Assembly: GCA_016208615.1 (NCBI GenBank) | Contig: JACQXS010000058.1 | Coordinates: forward strand, 1 to 42,772 | Length of the DNA: 42,772 nt | Direction of reading: 5' to 3' | Source of the DNA: Candidatus Stahliibacteriota bacterium | GTDB lineage: Bacteria > Hydrothermota > UBA3073 > JACQXS01 | Program-made: the position numbers and the translations under genes | Shown here: in pieces, positions 31,601 through 39,209 of the stretch | Position numbering within the stretch: position 1 is the first letter of the stretch | Layout of the letters: each line of letters begins with the position of its first letter | The notes under the pieces: generated by a model | What the model was told of the DNA's origin: nothing | The model's database searches: none | What the model saw: only the letters and a program-made list of their open reading frames with translations

Positions 31601-33706
31601 TTACTCTTTTAGACTTTTAGACTCTAAACTTTTTAGACTTTCTTTTACTGTTTCCTCTAACTTAGGATTAGGTACTAAGGCAATTACTTTTTCATAAAAC
31701 TCTCTCGCCTCTTTATCATTGCCCATCTCTACTGCACATTTAGCCGCCCCTATAAGAGCAATAGATTTCGAATCTACATCCTCATATTGAGATGAAGCAT
31801 CCAGATAGTAAGCATGTGCCTCTTCATAATCCCCTTTATCAAAATACAAAGAAGCCAACATAAAAGTAGCTTCATTTGTCGCCTGAACTCTTAACTCTTC
31901 ACTCTTAACTTTTAACTTTTCACTTTTTACTATCTCTATCAATGTTCTCTCATATTCACTAATCAAGCCCTCGTTCAAATAGGTTTTAGCTATCCTAATC
32001 CATGCCTCCCATAACATATTGGATTCGGGATACTTTTCTATAAACCCTTGAAAAGCAATCCTCGCTTCACTTGGCTTATCAAGACTTTCATAACACATTC
32101 CTATTTGATACTGGGCAAGAGAAACAGATTGAGGTTGAACCTCTTGAGATTGAATCTCTTCAGATTCTGAAAACTCATCTATTAGTAGAGCATATTCTTT
32201 CATTGCTTTCTCATATTTACCGAGTTCAAAATAGGCATCCGCCATCCTTGTTAATACCTCTTTTCGCATACCAGTGTTCAATAACTCACGATATGTTTCA
32301 AAAGCAGTTTCAATTTGCCTTGTCTTTAAATAGCAGTCAGCCAGTCCCATCTTTGCCCTATTCGCATACGGAGAGAAACTAAACTCTTGAATTACCTTTT
32401 CATAGACATCTATAGCTTTGTGGAACTCTTTTTCCTTTTCCCAGTGATTACCAATTTCATACGCAAGTTTAGGCGCTCTTGGCGATTCCGGATATTTACG
32501 CACAAAATTATGGCTAATATCTATTTTTAGGTCATATTTGCCGAGTGAAAAATAACATCCCTCTATCTTAAATCGTGCCTCGTCTTGTGCCCAAGCAGGA
32601 CTATCTACCTGACTATACCAATAAATGGCAGAATCATACTCCCCCATCTCCCGATACGCATTGCCAAGCATTGAAAAACCATATTGAACCAATTCATCCT
32701 GAGGATAACCGGAGACTAATATTTTCATATTTTTAATACAAGAGTCATAGTTTGAAGTAGCAAAGTATGCTTTTCCCACCCAGTAATAGGCATTAGGGAT
32801 AAAGTTATGCCTTGCATACTCGGTAATAAATTTATTAAACCCCCTAATAGCACTATCAAGGTGTTTAGCTTTTAATGCACTTCTCGCCCCATAATACATA
32901 GAAATAGGCCTTAAATAATCATCAGAATATTGGGCTATAAAGTCATTAAATTTACTCTCCGCGGCCCCAAAATCTTCTAACTTATAATATGTCCACGCTA
33001 ACCCATATATTGCATCCCGATTCCTGCTTTCATCTTTTATCTCTCCACTTTCATCTTTCATCTTTTCATAATGGTACTCGGCTTCTGTCCACTTATTCAA
33101 CCTATAATAACATTCAGCAGAAAATAAATCATCACCCACTTTCTTGAAATACTCTAATGCCTCATCATATTTACCCATTCTATAAAGGCATGCCCCTATT
33201 TCTCTATCATTTCCCGTTTTACTAAAATACTCAACCGCTTCCTCAAAATGACCCTCATAATAATCAATTACGCCTAACGAATGCTCATCATCCAGCTCGC
33301 TAAACAGTTCTTTCGCCTTTTCAGTATTTCCTAATTTATAGTTTGCAAATCCCATCCCATATTTAGATTGAGCTTTCTCAAACCACATTAAAGCGGAAGC
33401 AAGATTATTTTTGTTAATTTCTATTATCCCGTTATCAAAGTATATTTTGTTTAAGAGAGTTTGTGGTGATGGAACTATAGTAGATTGTCCTACCATATTC
33501 TGGATATTAGAAAACCAATAAATAGAGTTCTCTTTATCCCCTGTAACATATAATCCGGCACCTATTTTTAGCCTCAGTTGGGTAGAGCGAGTCTCCTTAT
33601 ATGCCATTTTATATACTGTCAGTGCCTCGCTGTACTGGGAGTTAGCAAAAAAGTAATCTCCTACATACTCCAATGAGGGGAGTAAAATAAAAAAACTAAT
33701 CCACAT
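31601..33706 (-). CDS. TPR-repeat protein (YfgC/BamD-like, periplasmic?)
   Basis: From ATG 33706 the protein has 701 residues. A hydrophobic start (MWISFFILLPSLEYVG) is followed by about fifteen tetratricopeptide units (AEYHYEKMKDESG, DSAIRGFNKFITEYARH, KAIDVYEKVIQEFSFSPYAN). Such solenoids scaffold envelope complexes, but no specific role can be named. The ORF track starts 12 codons earlier within the upstream gene. Heptanucleotide repeats encode KMKDESGEIKDES near residue 220 and VKSEKLKVKSEELRV near residue 600, and the very C-terminus (KSLESKSLKE) is repeat-derived. It overlaps the zinc-ribbon gene by 11 bp and precedes gyrA. Confidence 0.88.
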   Translation of the reverse strand: MWISFFILLPSLEYVGDYFFANSQYSEALTVYKMAYKETRSTQLRLKIGAGLYVTGDKENSIYWFSNIQNMVGQSTIVPSPQTLLNKIYFDNGIIEINKNNLASALMWFEKAQSKYGMGFANYKLGNTEKAKELFSELDDEHSLGVIDYYEGHFEEAVEYFSKTGNDREIGACLYRMGKYDEALEYFKKVGDDLFSAECYYRLNKWTEAEYHYEKMKDESGEIKDESRNRDAIYGLAWTYYKLEDFGAAESKFNDFIAQYSDDYLRPISMYYGARSALKAKHLDSAIRGFNKFITEYARHNFIPNAYYWVGKAYFATSNYDSCIKNMKILVSGYPQDELVQYGFSMLGNAYREMGEYDSAIYWYSQVDSPAWAQDEARFKIEGCYFSLGKYDLKIDISHNFVRKYPESPRAPKLAYEIGNHWEKEKEFHKAIDVYEKVIQEFSFSPYANRAKMGLADCYLKTRQIETAFETYRELLNTGMRKEVLTRMADAYFELGKYEKAMKEYALLIDEFSESEEIQSQEVQPQSVSLAQYQIGMCYESLDKPSEARIAFQGFIEKYPESNMLWEAWIRIAKTYLNEGLISEYERTLIEIVKSEKLKVKSEELRVQATNEATFMLASLYFDKGDYEEAHAYYLDASSQYEDVDSKSIALIGAAKCAVEMGNDKEAREFYEKVIALVPNPKLEETVKESLKSLESKSLKE
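31886..31927 (-). repeat. Heptanucleotide repeat (AAGAGTT type) inside the TPR gene
   Basis: Six 7-bp units on the plus strand (AACTCTT, AACTCTT, CACTCTT, AACTTTT, AACTTTT, CACTTTT), 42 bp, encode VKSEKLKVKSEELRV in frame. Confidence 0.9.
33028..33062 (-). repeat. Heptanucleotide repeat (GATGAAA type) inside the TPR gene
   Basis: Five 7-bp units on the plus strand (TTTCATC, TTTTATC, TCTCCAC, TTTCATC, TTTCATC) encode KMKDESGEIKDES in frame. Confidence 0.85.
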
Positions 33707-34412
33707 CTTTTTTCCATATAAGTATCCGACCGCATTGCTCACAGGTCAACATTCTCTCTCCTTTTTTTATCTCTGCAATAAATTGCGGAGGTATGACAGC
33801 GTTGCAGCCACTACAGGTGGACTCAGATATCTGAACTATTCCTACGCCACCTCTATTCTTTCTTACTTGTTCATATCTTGCAAGGTAATCCTTCCTTGTT
33901 ATTTTCAATATAAGTTTTTCGCGTTCCTCTTTTTTAATTTGTAATGCAGTAGTTGTTCTCGTGAGCTCATCTTGTTTTTCTTTTTCCTCTATGCTAAACT
34001 TTTCTTTGCTTTTGCCCAACTCTTCGTTCATTCGCCCCATTTCTTTTGACAATTCATCAATCTTATTAGATATTTCTAACCTTTCTTCTTCATATACTGT
34101 AATCTTAGACTCCTCAGTATTTATTTCGTGTAATAGGGTTTGGTATTCACGATTTGTTTTAACTTGCAGCAACTGGGATTTATATCGTCTTATTGTATCG
34201 CGTGCCTGCCCTATATCTTGTTCTATCTTTTTTCTTTGCACAGATAATTCATCTGTCTTTTTTGTCTTATCTTTTAGTTCCGCTTCTTTATCCTTAATTT
34301 TTTGACTTGCTTGCTCTATTTCTTTAGGGATACTTATTTTGTATGTTTCTAACTTGTAGATTTCTTTATCAAACTGCTGTAATTTCCAAAGGCATTGTAA
34401 ATCTTCTATCAC
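33696..34412 (-). CDS. Coiled-coil protein with C-terminal zinc ribbon (COG1579)
   Basis: The 238-residue protein has a long charged coiled coil (about 1-185) followed by a C4 zinc ribbon: ESTCSGCNAVIPPQFIAEIK and LTCEQCGRIL. This is the COG1579/zf-RING_7 family (CdsZ-like) of uncertain, possibly RNA-related function. It starts at a GTG only 7 bases past the 3' end of tRNA-Val on the same strand, so its mRNA would be made almost leaderless by tRNA processing. It overlaps the TPR gene by 11 bp. Confidence 0.9.
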   Translation of the reverse strand: MIEDLQCLWKLQQFDKEIYKLETYKISIPKEIEQASQKIKDKEAELKDKTKKTDELSVQRKKIEQDIGQARDTIRRYKSQLLQVKTNREYQTLLHEINTEESKITVYEEERLEISNKIDELSKEMGRMNEELGKSKEKFSIEEKEKQDELTRTTTALQIKKEEREKLILKITRKDYLARYEQVRKNRGGVGIVQISESTCSGCNAVIPPQFIAEIKKGERMLTCEQCGRILIWKKDVD

Positions 34413-34419
34413 TTACTAC

Positions 34420-34493
34420 TGGGCGAAAAGGGACTTGAACCCCTGACCTCCGGTATGTGAGACCGGCGCTCTAACCAGCTGAGCTATCCGCCC
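34420..34493 (-). tRNA. tRNA-Val (anticodon CAC)
   Basis: The minus strand folds as a 74-nt cloverleaf. The acceptor GGGCGGA pairs with TTCGCCC, the D-arm contains AGCTCAGCTGGTTAGAGC, the anticodon arm is CCGGT-CTCACAT-ACCGG, and the T-arm is AGGGG-TTCAAGT-CCCTT. CAC reads GTG valine codons. The 3' CCA is not encoded. The zinc-ribbon gene begins 7 bases downstream. Confidence 0.96.
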
Positions 34494-34545
34494 TATTTAT
34501 TTTATTAAATAGGAACTTTAACACTATAAATAACACTTGAAAAGA

Positions 34546-34574
34546 AATATATCAAAATATTTGCTTGCTGTCAA
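34546..34574 (-). promoter_or_regulatory. Promoter of tRNA-Val and the operon behind it
   Basis: On the minus strand TTGACA (34574-34569), 17 bp, then TATATT (34551-34546) lie upstream of tRNA-Val. It is divergent from the tRNA-Arg promoter, with 36 bp between the two -35 boxes. Confidence 0.75.
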
Positions 34575-34610
34575 GTTTTTTTTATTGCTTTCATAAAAGA
34601 ATATTTAGAG

Positions 34611-34639
34611 TTGACAAACTCAATAGTATGATTTATAAA
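34611..34639 (+). promoter_or_regulatory. Promoter of tRNA-Arg and the hydrolase gene
   Basis: TTGACA (34611-34616), 17 bp, TATAAA (34634-34639). It is the strongest promoter match in the window, about 33 bp upstream of the tRNA-Arg 5' end. Confidence 0.8.
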
Positions 34640-34672
34640 TAGGATGACTTTATATCTCTTTGCTAAACATAA

Positions 34673-34745
34673 GGGCCTGTAGCTCAATGGATAGAGCACC
34701 TGATTTCTAATCCGGTGGCTGAGGGTTCGAGTCCCTCCAGGCCCG
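34673..34745 (+). tRNA. tRNA-Arg (anticodon TCT)
   Basis: This is a 73-nt cloverleaf. The acceptor GGGCCTG pairs fully with CAGGCCC, the D-arm is GCTCAATGGATAGAGC, the anticodon loop is TTTCTAA, and the T-arm is GAGGG-TTCGAGT-CCCTC. TCT reads AGA arginine codons. The anticodon stem CCTGA/TCCGG has one T-C mismatch in the middle where most such tRNAs have TCAGG. CCA is not encoded. A coding gene starts 7 bases further on. Confidence 0.94.
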
Positions 34746-34752
34746 ATATATA

Positions 34753-35433
34753 ATGAGACCAATTATTGGTTTAACTTGCAAGGTTTCGCCGGAGGGGGAT
34801 AATTTTCTACATCCTCAATATATACAGGCGATTGAATCGGCAGGTGGTGTTCCTATTCTTATTCCCTGTCTTGAAGTCCAAGAAAGTATAGAGCAGTTAT
34901 CCCAAAAGATAGATGGATTATTGCTTTCTGGTGGCGGAGATATTGACCCTGCAAGATATAACGAGTCACCCCACCCAAAAACAAAAGACATAAACCCACA
35001 AAGAGATTCTCTTGAATTAATTCTTACTAAACTTGTGCTTAAGCGTGGTATCCCAGTTCTTGCAATCTGTCGAGGGATGCAAATACTGAATATAGTAGAG
35101 GGTGGAACATTAAATCAGCACATCAATGGACATTACCAAACAGAATCTCGTCCTACACCAACGCATGAAATTGAAATTAAAACCGGCACATTACTATTTA
35201 AGATTATTGGTCAAGAAAGGATAAGAGTGAACTCTTTTCATCACCAATTAGTAAGAGATGTGGCAACAGGATATAGAGTATCAGCAGTGGCAAAAGATGG
35301 AGTGATTGAAGCTATGGAAAGCGAGACACACCATTTTATACTCGGTGTCCAGTTTCATACTGAGCATCTGTGGCAAGCTAATCCATTATTTAAGAATATA
35401 TTCTTATCTTTTGTAAAGGCGTGCCAAAAATGA
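34753..35433 (+). CDS. Class I glutamine amidotransferase-like hydrolase (peptidase C26, PuuD type)
   Basis: The 226-residue protein has the C26 triad: Cys in LAICRGMQILN, His and Glu in GVQFHTEHLW (usually GVQWHPE). Also seen are GLLLSGGGDIDPARY and VNSFHHQLV. Relatives hydrolyse gamma-glutamyl-GABA in polyamine use or other gamma-glutamyl amides; the substrate here is unknown. Its ATG lies 7 bases after the tRNA-Arg 3' end without a Shine-Dalgarno, so it is expected to be translated from a processed, nearly leaderless mRNA. Confidence 0.9.
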   Translation: MRPIIGLTCKVSPEGDNFLHPQYIQAIESAGGVPILIPCLEVQESIEQLSQKIDGLLLSGGGDIDPARYNESPHPKTKDINPQRDSLELILTKLVLKRGIPVLAICRGMQILNIVEGGTLNQHINGHYQTESRPTPTHEIEIKTGTLLFKIIGQERIRVNSFHHQLVRDVATGYRVSAVAKDGVIEAMESETHHFILGVQFHTEHLWQANPLFKNIFLSFVKACQK

Positions 35434-35539
35434 CACTACTAATATGATTTTTGATATGAAAAAGGAGGTGCAAGATGTTGTGAAAAGGAGAGAAAGCAAG
35501 AGAATAGGTAAAGGCAAGAACTTTTAATTAGGAGGCGAG

Positions 35540-36202
35540 ATGTTACGAGTGATTATGACGCTGGTGGTGATAGTTGCTTTGGGCGCTGCGCCAAATGAAG
35601 AAAAGGTGCCACCCAAAGAGATAAAACCAGCAGAAGAGACAAAACAAGTTGAAGAGGTAAAACCAACGGAAGAGGTACAAGTAGTTCCATCTGTCCCACA
35701 GGTAGAGGTAATGTTGAAGCAGGTAGCTCCGATGAAATTTATCTCCATATTTCATCAAGGCGATTATTCACAAATGGGAAAGATATTTGGCGAACTATAC
35801 TCATGGATAGGCAAGAACAGCATATCCCCAGTTGGCGCACCTTTTGGTATTTATTATGATAACCCGGAAAAGGTAGCCCCTGATAGCTGTAGATATGAAC
35901 TATGCGTACCTGTTGAAGGTAATATAGTGGGCGATAGTTTAGTACAGGTAAAGGAAATGGGTGCTATGGAAGTAGCCTCTACTATCCACAAAGGAGCATA
36001 CGAAAATGTAGGTCCATATTGGGAATCGATCTACACTTGGATATACACTAATAACTATGAGCCAGCGGGGGCGGGGATGGAATTATATCTTAATCCCCAA
36101 ACTCAATCACCAGATTCTTTGCTAACAGAAATACGCGTACCTGTAAAAAAGCAATCACCTACACCTGAAAAGAAGAAGGAATGTCATCACGGAGAGAAGT
36201 AG
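35540..36202 (+). CDS. Secreted GyrI-like (effector-binding domain) protein
   Basis: The 220-residue protein begins with a signal peptide (MLRVIMTLVVIVALGAA), then an acidic Lys/Glu/Pro/Val-rich linker (KEIKPAEETKQVEEVKPTEE) and a GyrI-like/AraC effector-binding domain: FISIFHQGDYSQMGKIFGEL, SPVGAPFGIYYDNPE, RYELCVPVEG, ASTIHKGAYENVGPYWESIY, LTEIRVPVKK. This small-molecule-binding fold is normally cytoplasmic; here it is exported. A strong ribosome-binding site (TAGGAGG) precedes the ATG. Ligand unknown. Confidence 0.85.
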   Translation: MLRVIMTLVVIVALGAAPNEEKVPPKEIKPAEETKQVEEVKPTEEVQVVPSVPQVEVMLKQVAPMKFISIFHQGDYSQMGKIFGELYSWIGKNSISPVGAPFGIYYDNPEKVAPDSCRYELCVPVEGNIVGDSLVQVKEMGAMEVASTIHKGAYENVGPYWESIYTWIYTNNYEPAGAGMELYLNPQTQSPDSLLTEIRVPVKKQSPTPEKKKECHHGEK

Positions 36203-36359
36203 TTTGATAGGGAATGAAAGCCCTATCCTAAAAATGCACAAAAGATGGAAGACGGAAGAGGAAAACCAAATGCTTTGCCACAAAGACACGAAGACACAAA
36301 GGGACACTAAAAAGTCAAAAGTTCAAGGGTTCAAAATATGGAGATAAGAAGAGTCTGTT

Positions 36360-36397
36360 ATATGGGGCGGCTATTTAGGTGGCTGCCCCATATTTTG
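36360..36397 (+). terminator. Hairpin with short T-run before the dehydrogenase gene
   Basis: ATATGGGGCGGC and GCTGCCCCATAT pair almost completely around a 10-nt loop and are followed by TTTTG. It could end the GyrI-like transcript or act as a leader hairpin of the dehydrogenase gene that starts at 36421. Confidence 0.6.
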
Positions 36398-36420
36398 TAG
36401 TCAAAGGGAGGGATAGAGTT

Positions 36421-37737
36421 ATGGATTTAGAAAATGTATCTATTATAGGGGCGGCAGGCAAGATGGGTAGTGGGATTGCGATGCTTATTTCACAAGAGGT
36501 GGCGAAACTAAAAATCGACGACCCTGATAAAATATATCGTGTAAATCTAATAGATGTAAATGAACGAGCAATGGACGGGCTGCATAAGTATATCAAGACC
36601 CAAGCCACTAAATTAGCAGAACGCAACATAGTAAGTTTAAGAAGTCTATATGCCTCGCATTCTGACCTTATAGAGAATAGCGATATTATAGATGCTTTTG
36701 TGAACGAGCTACTCGGAGTGATAAGATATGGCACTGAGTTAGAGGTTGCCCGTAATTCCCAAATAGTCTTTGAAGCAGTGATAGAAGATGAGCCCTTAAA
36801 ACTCAATCTCCTTACAAAGCTCAATCATCTATGTGCAAAAGGGACTTTATTTTTCACCAATACTTCCAGCATACCTATTGGGTTTCTTGATAATCAGGTA
36901 GGGCTTGGTGGTCGGCTAATAGGGTATCATTTTTATAATCCACCTGTTGTCCAAAAGCTTGTTGAGTTAATTCCATCCGACGCTACTACTGATGAGCTAA
37001 AATCTATTGCCTTAGAGTTAGGTAAGGTGCTGGGCAAGAAACTTATTTCCTCCAATGATATAGCTGGCTTTATTGGCAATGGGCACTTTATTAGGGATGG
37101 CTTATATGCTATATCCGAAGCAGAGCGACTAAAAACTAAATATGGCGGGGCAGGTGCTATATATCTTATGAACCGCATAACTCAGGATTTCTTAGTTAGA
37201 CCAATGGGTATCTTTCAACTGATAGATTATGTAGGGATTGATGTCTTTCAATGCATCCTGCGTGTGATGAGCAAACATTTACAGGATACGACACTTAAAA
37301 GCCAACTCATTGATGATATGATGGCAAAAAATGTTAAGGGCGGTCAATTTGCTGATGGAAAGCAAAAAGATGGCTTCCTAAAATATGAGAACAATAAGCC
37401 CATCGCCACTTATAATATAGAAAAAAATGAATATCTGATGTGGGAGGGACTTCCCAGTCCCGAATGGAAAACAAAGATAGATACGGAACTCGGCAACCTA
37501 CCAAATGGACATAGCCCTTGGAAAAAGCTATTGAATAACCCCAAGAAAGCAGATATACTTTCTACATATTTTAGTAATCTGCGTCAAGCAAGCGGATTAG
37601 GGGCAGAACTTGCCAAAAATTATCTCGCTGAAAGCAAAAAGATAGGATTAAAGTTAGTCAAAGATGGTGTGGCTAATTCGGAAGCCGATGTTAATGGCTT
37701 CTTTTGGGCTTACGGACCCATAAATGAATATATTTAA
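36421..37737 (+). CDS. 3-hydroxyacyl-CoA dehydrogenase-like protein
   Basis: From ATG 36421 the protein has 438 residues. A Rossmann NAD site, VSIIGAAGKMGSGIAMLIS, leads, then FEAVIEDEPLKLNLL, NTSSIPIG, GYHFYNPPVVQKLVELIP and the C-terminal helical domain with DIAGFIGNGHF and PMGIFQLIDYVGID. It oxidises a 3-hydroxyacyl-CoA or a relative with NAD. It is longer than the usual 280-residue enzyme, with an unusual C-terminal half. The ORF track starts 14 codons earlier; 36421 has a purine-rich GGGAGGG site. WEGLPSPEW is encoded by a palindrome (GGGACTtcccAGTCCC) also found just downstream of the gene. It stands alone, not in a beta-oxidation cluster. Confidence 0.82.
   Translation: MDLENVSIIGAAGKMGSGIAMLISQEVAKLKIDDPDKIYRVNLIDVNERAMDGLHKYIKTQATKLAERNIVSLRSLYASHSDLIENSDIIDAFVNELLGVIRYGTELEVARNSQIVFEAVIEDEPLKLNLLTKLNHLCAKGTLFFTNTSSIPIGFLDNQVGLGGRLIGYHFYNPPVVQKLVELIPSDATTDELKSIALELGKVLGKKLISSNDIAGFIGNGHFIRDGLYAISEAERLKTKYGGAGAIYLMNRITQDFLVRPMGIFQLIDYVGIDVFQCILRVMSKHLQDTTLKSQLIDDMMAKNVKGGQFADGKQKDGFLKYENNKPIATYNIEKNEYLMWEGLPSPEWKTKIDTELGNLPNGHSPWKKLLNNPKKADILSTYFSNLRQASGLGAELAKNYLAESKKIGLKLVKDGVANSEADVNGFFWAYGPINEYI
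37446..37461 (+). repeat. Palindrome inside the dehydrogenase gene
   Basis: GGGACTTCCCAGTCCC preceded by TGTGGGAG matches the intergenic copy at 37884-37899 (TGTGGGAG then GGGACTTCATAGTCCC). It is translated as GLPSP. Confidence 0.8.
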
Positions 37738-37741
37738 GCCC

Positions 37742-37780
37742 CTTTCTTAAATGTAGGGACAGATTATAATCTGTCCCTAC
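37742..37780. repeat. Dispersed palindrome after the dehydrogenase gene
   Basis: A perfect 30-bp inverted repeat (TGTAGGGACAGATTA and its complement) is preceded by CTTTCTTAAA. The same CTTTCTTAAATGTAGG plus ACAGATTATA recurs at 39181-39209, where it contains the stop codon of a secreted-protein gene. Confidence 0.9.
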
Positions 37781-37800
37781 AAAAGCCTCCACAAACTAAA

Positions 37801-37899
37801 TGGAAACCTGAAGGTTTCCACGCAGTCGGGAAAGCCAAGAAAGATAGTTAAATGGTTAAATTAAAGTCCATAAAATTGTGGGAGGGACTTCATAGTCCC
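37801..37899. repeat. Cluster of small palindromes in the gap
   Basis: TGGAAACCTGAAGGTTTCCA (37801-37820) is a perfect palindrome, and GGGACTtcatAGTCCC lies at 37884-37899. With the element at 37742 and the array at 37934 they fill the 408-bp gap between two convergent genes. I see no convincing conserved gene here; the 88-residue ORF at 37852 is just the translated repeats. Confidence 0.85.
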
Positions 37900-37933
37900 G
37901 ATAGATTATCAAGGTTGGGAAACCTTTCCCACA

Positions 37934-38059
37934 GATGTTCCAATCTTAAGAATGGATGTTCCAACCTTAAGAATGGATGCTCCAATCTTAAGAATGGATG
38001 CTCCAATCTTAAGAATGGATGCTCCAACCTTAAGAGCGGATGTTCCAACCTTGGGAGCG
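37934..38059. repeat. Six tandem 21-bp palindromic units
   Basis: The units are GATGTTCCAATCTTAAGAAT plus G, with small changes. Each contains the imperfect palindrome TCCA..CTTAAG..TGGA centred on CTTAAG. Translated on the plus strand they give CSNLKNG repeats and on the minus strand LRLEHPF repeats. The unit length matches the unrelated array at 12033. Confidence 0.9.
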
Positions 38060-38145
38060 GAAGTGATACTCTATGGAGTATATTGGATACTCCAATGGGT
38101 CTAAAATATCCCAATTAACTTGGGAAAGGAGGTTCAAATGGCGGG

Positions 38146-39177
38146 CTATATTCTCGGAAGTGATAATTTGGCTAATGCTTTTAGTTTATCTATCTTACTC
38201 TCTATAGAAGCTAAATAGATAATTAGCCGCCATAATGATAATGGTCTTGATGGTAATCTAAATATCCATTGTTCTATTCTGTGTGGAGAGTGTAATTCAT
38301 CTAATACAAATTGTGGCACATTAGCATTAAATAAGCTTTTGGCATAGTAAAGAGCATAAAAGACAGGTTTGCTAATTTTAGCTCTCTGTACCAAGCTAAT
38401 CACTTTCTTCCACTCTATATCATATTTTTCTATTAGTTGATAGATATCGGCTATCCACTTTATGTTATGATAAGCTTCTTTAAGTAAATGAAATGATAAA
38501 TAGATAAGTAGATACTCAGGCGTTAGTATAAGGGATTGGGAAGAAGCTATTTGGGCTGGCATTGTATTTTGCCATAGCTCATCTATATTGAGCTTAAAGA
38601 CATATTTTTGCACCGCACTGCTCTTATTAACTATATCCCAATGTATATCAAGGATAACCCCCTTAAAATAAGTAGTATGATTAGTTTTATTCGCTTCACT
38701 ATATTTATCATCATTCGAATAGCCAAGTTCTCTTAATAGCTTATCTACTGCTCTTAAATCCTCTTTATGAATTAGCATATCAATATCCGTAATTTCTCTT
38801 ACCCCTATATCCTGATAAATAGTGTTCAGGAAACTAATTCCTTTTAATATTATTGTCTCTATATTTTGTTTGGCGAATGTTTCTAATATCTTGTGTAGCT
38901 CTGACAGATACATTATATTTCTTGCCTTATTTTGCAAATACTTTTGCTTTAACTCACTTAATACTTCACTTGGCACTAATATCGGTGTTCGGTGTTCGGT
39001 TAGCGGGATACGGTTAAGCGTAAAATATAATATAGGAAGTAAGGGGGCAAACTTTCTCTCGCTCAACACTTTATGCCAATTAACGCCTTCTATAAGTAGT
39101 TGTTCAATTTTGGATAGACCCTTACTTGATGGGACAGAGTAGCATATAAGCTTACTTTCTCGTGTCTTTTGCTGCAT
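38146..39177 (-). CDS. Nucleotidyltransferase family protein (PF14907 type)
   Basis: The 343-residue protein carries a nucleotidyltransferase core: ETIILKGISFLNTIY, EITDIDMLIHKEDLRAVDKL (D-x-D), LRELGYSN, and VILDIHWDIVN, then a helical second half with LTPEYLLIYLSFHL and WIADIYQLIEKY. This matches the uncharacterised NTP_transf_5 family, often near polysaccharide or surface-protein genes. In the N-terminal region a six-unit heptad repeat encodes NRIPLTEHRTPI. Its role is unknown. It is convergent with the dehydrogenase gene and lies downstream of the secreted PQQ proteins on the same strand. Confidence 0.82.
   Translation of the reverse strand: MQQKTRESKLICYSVPSSKGLSKIEQLLIEGVNWHKVLSERKFAPLLPILYFTLNRIPLTEHRTPILVPSEVLSELKQKYLQNKARNIMYLSELHKILETFAKQNIETIILKGISFLNTIYQDIGVREITDIDMLIHKEDLRAVDKLLRELGYSNDDKYSEANKTNHTTYFKGVILDIHWDIVNKSSAVQKYVFKLNIDELWQNTMPAQIASSQSLILTPEYLLIYLSFHLLKEAYHNIKWIADIYQLIEKYDIEWKKVISLVQRAKISKPVFYALYYAKSLFNANVPQFVLDELHSPHRIEQWIFRLPSRPLSLWRLIIYLASIESKIDKLKALAKLSLPRI
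38979..39020 (-). repeat. Heptanucleotide repeat (TGTTCGG type) inside the nucleotidyltransferase gene
   Basis: Six 7-bp units on the plus strand (ATATCGG, TGTTCGG, TGTTCGG, TTAGCGG, GATACGG, TTAAGCG), 42 bp, encode NRIPLTEHRTPI, near-identical to the miaA insert NRIPITDNRTPT. Confidence 0.88.
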
Positions 39178-39180
39178 CTA

Positions 39181-39209
39181 CTTTCTTAAATGTAGGACAG
39201 ATTATATAT
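39181..39209. repeat. Second copy of the TTTCTTAAATGTAGG element
   Basis: CTTTCTTAAATGTAGG followed by ACAGATTATA matches 37742-37780 with one G missing and a decayed second arm. It contains the TAA that ends the PQQ-propeller gene. Confidence 0.8.

Noticed and set aside
35444-35527. 27-codon ORF upstream of the GyrI-like gene
   Set aside because: Short, Lys/Arg-rich, no ribosome-binding site and no homologue recognised; it may just be leader sequence.
36360-36397. Riboswitch upstream of the dehydrogenase gene
   Set aside because: Only one simple hairpin with a T-run is visible; no known aptamer pattern.
37934-38059. Possible CRISPR array
   Set aside because: The 21-bp units are directly contiguous with no spacers, and no cas gene is in the window.
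37852-38118. 88-residue ORF with CSNLKNG repeats as a gene
   Set aside because: It is wholly made of the palindromic tandem repeat, is open on both strands and has no recognised domain.
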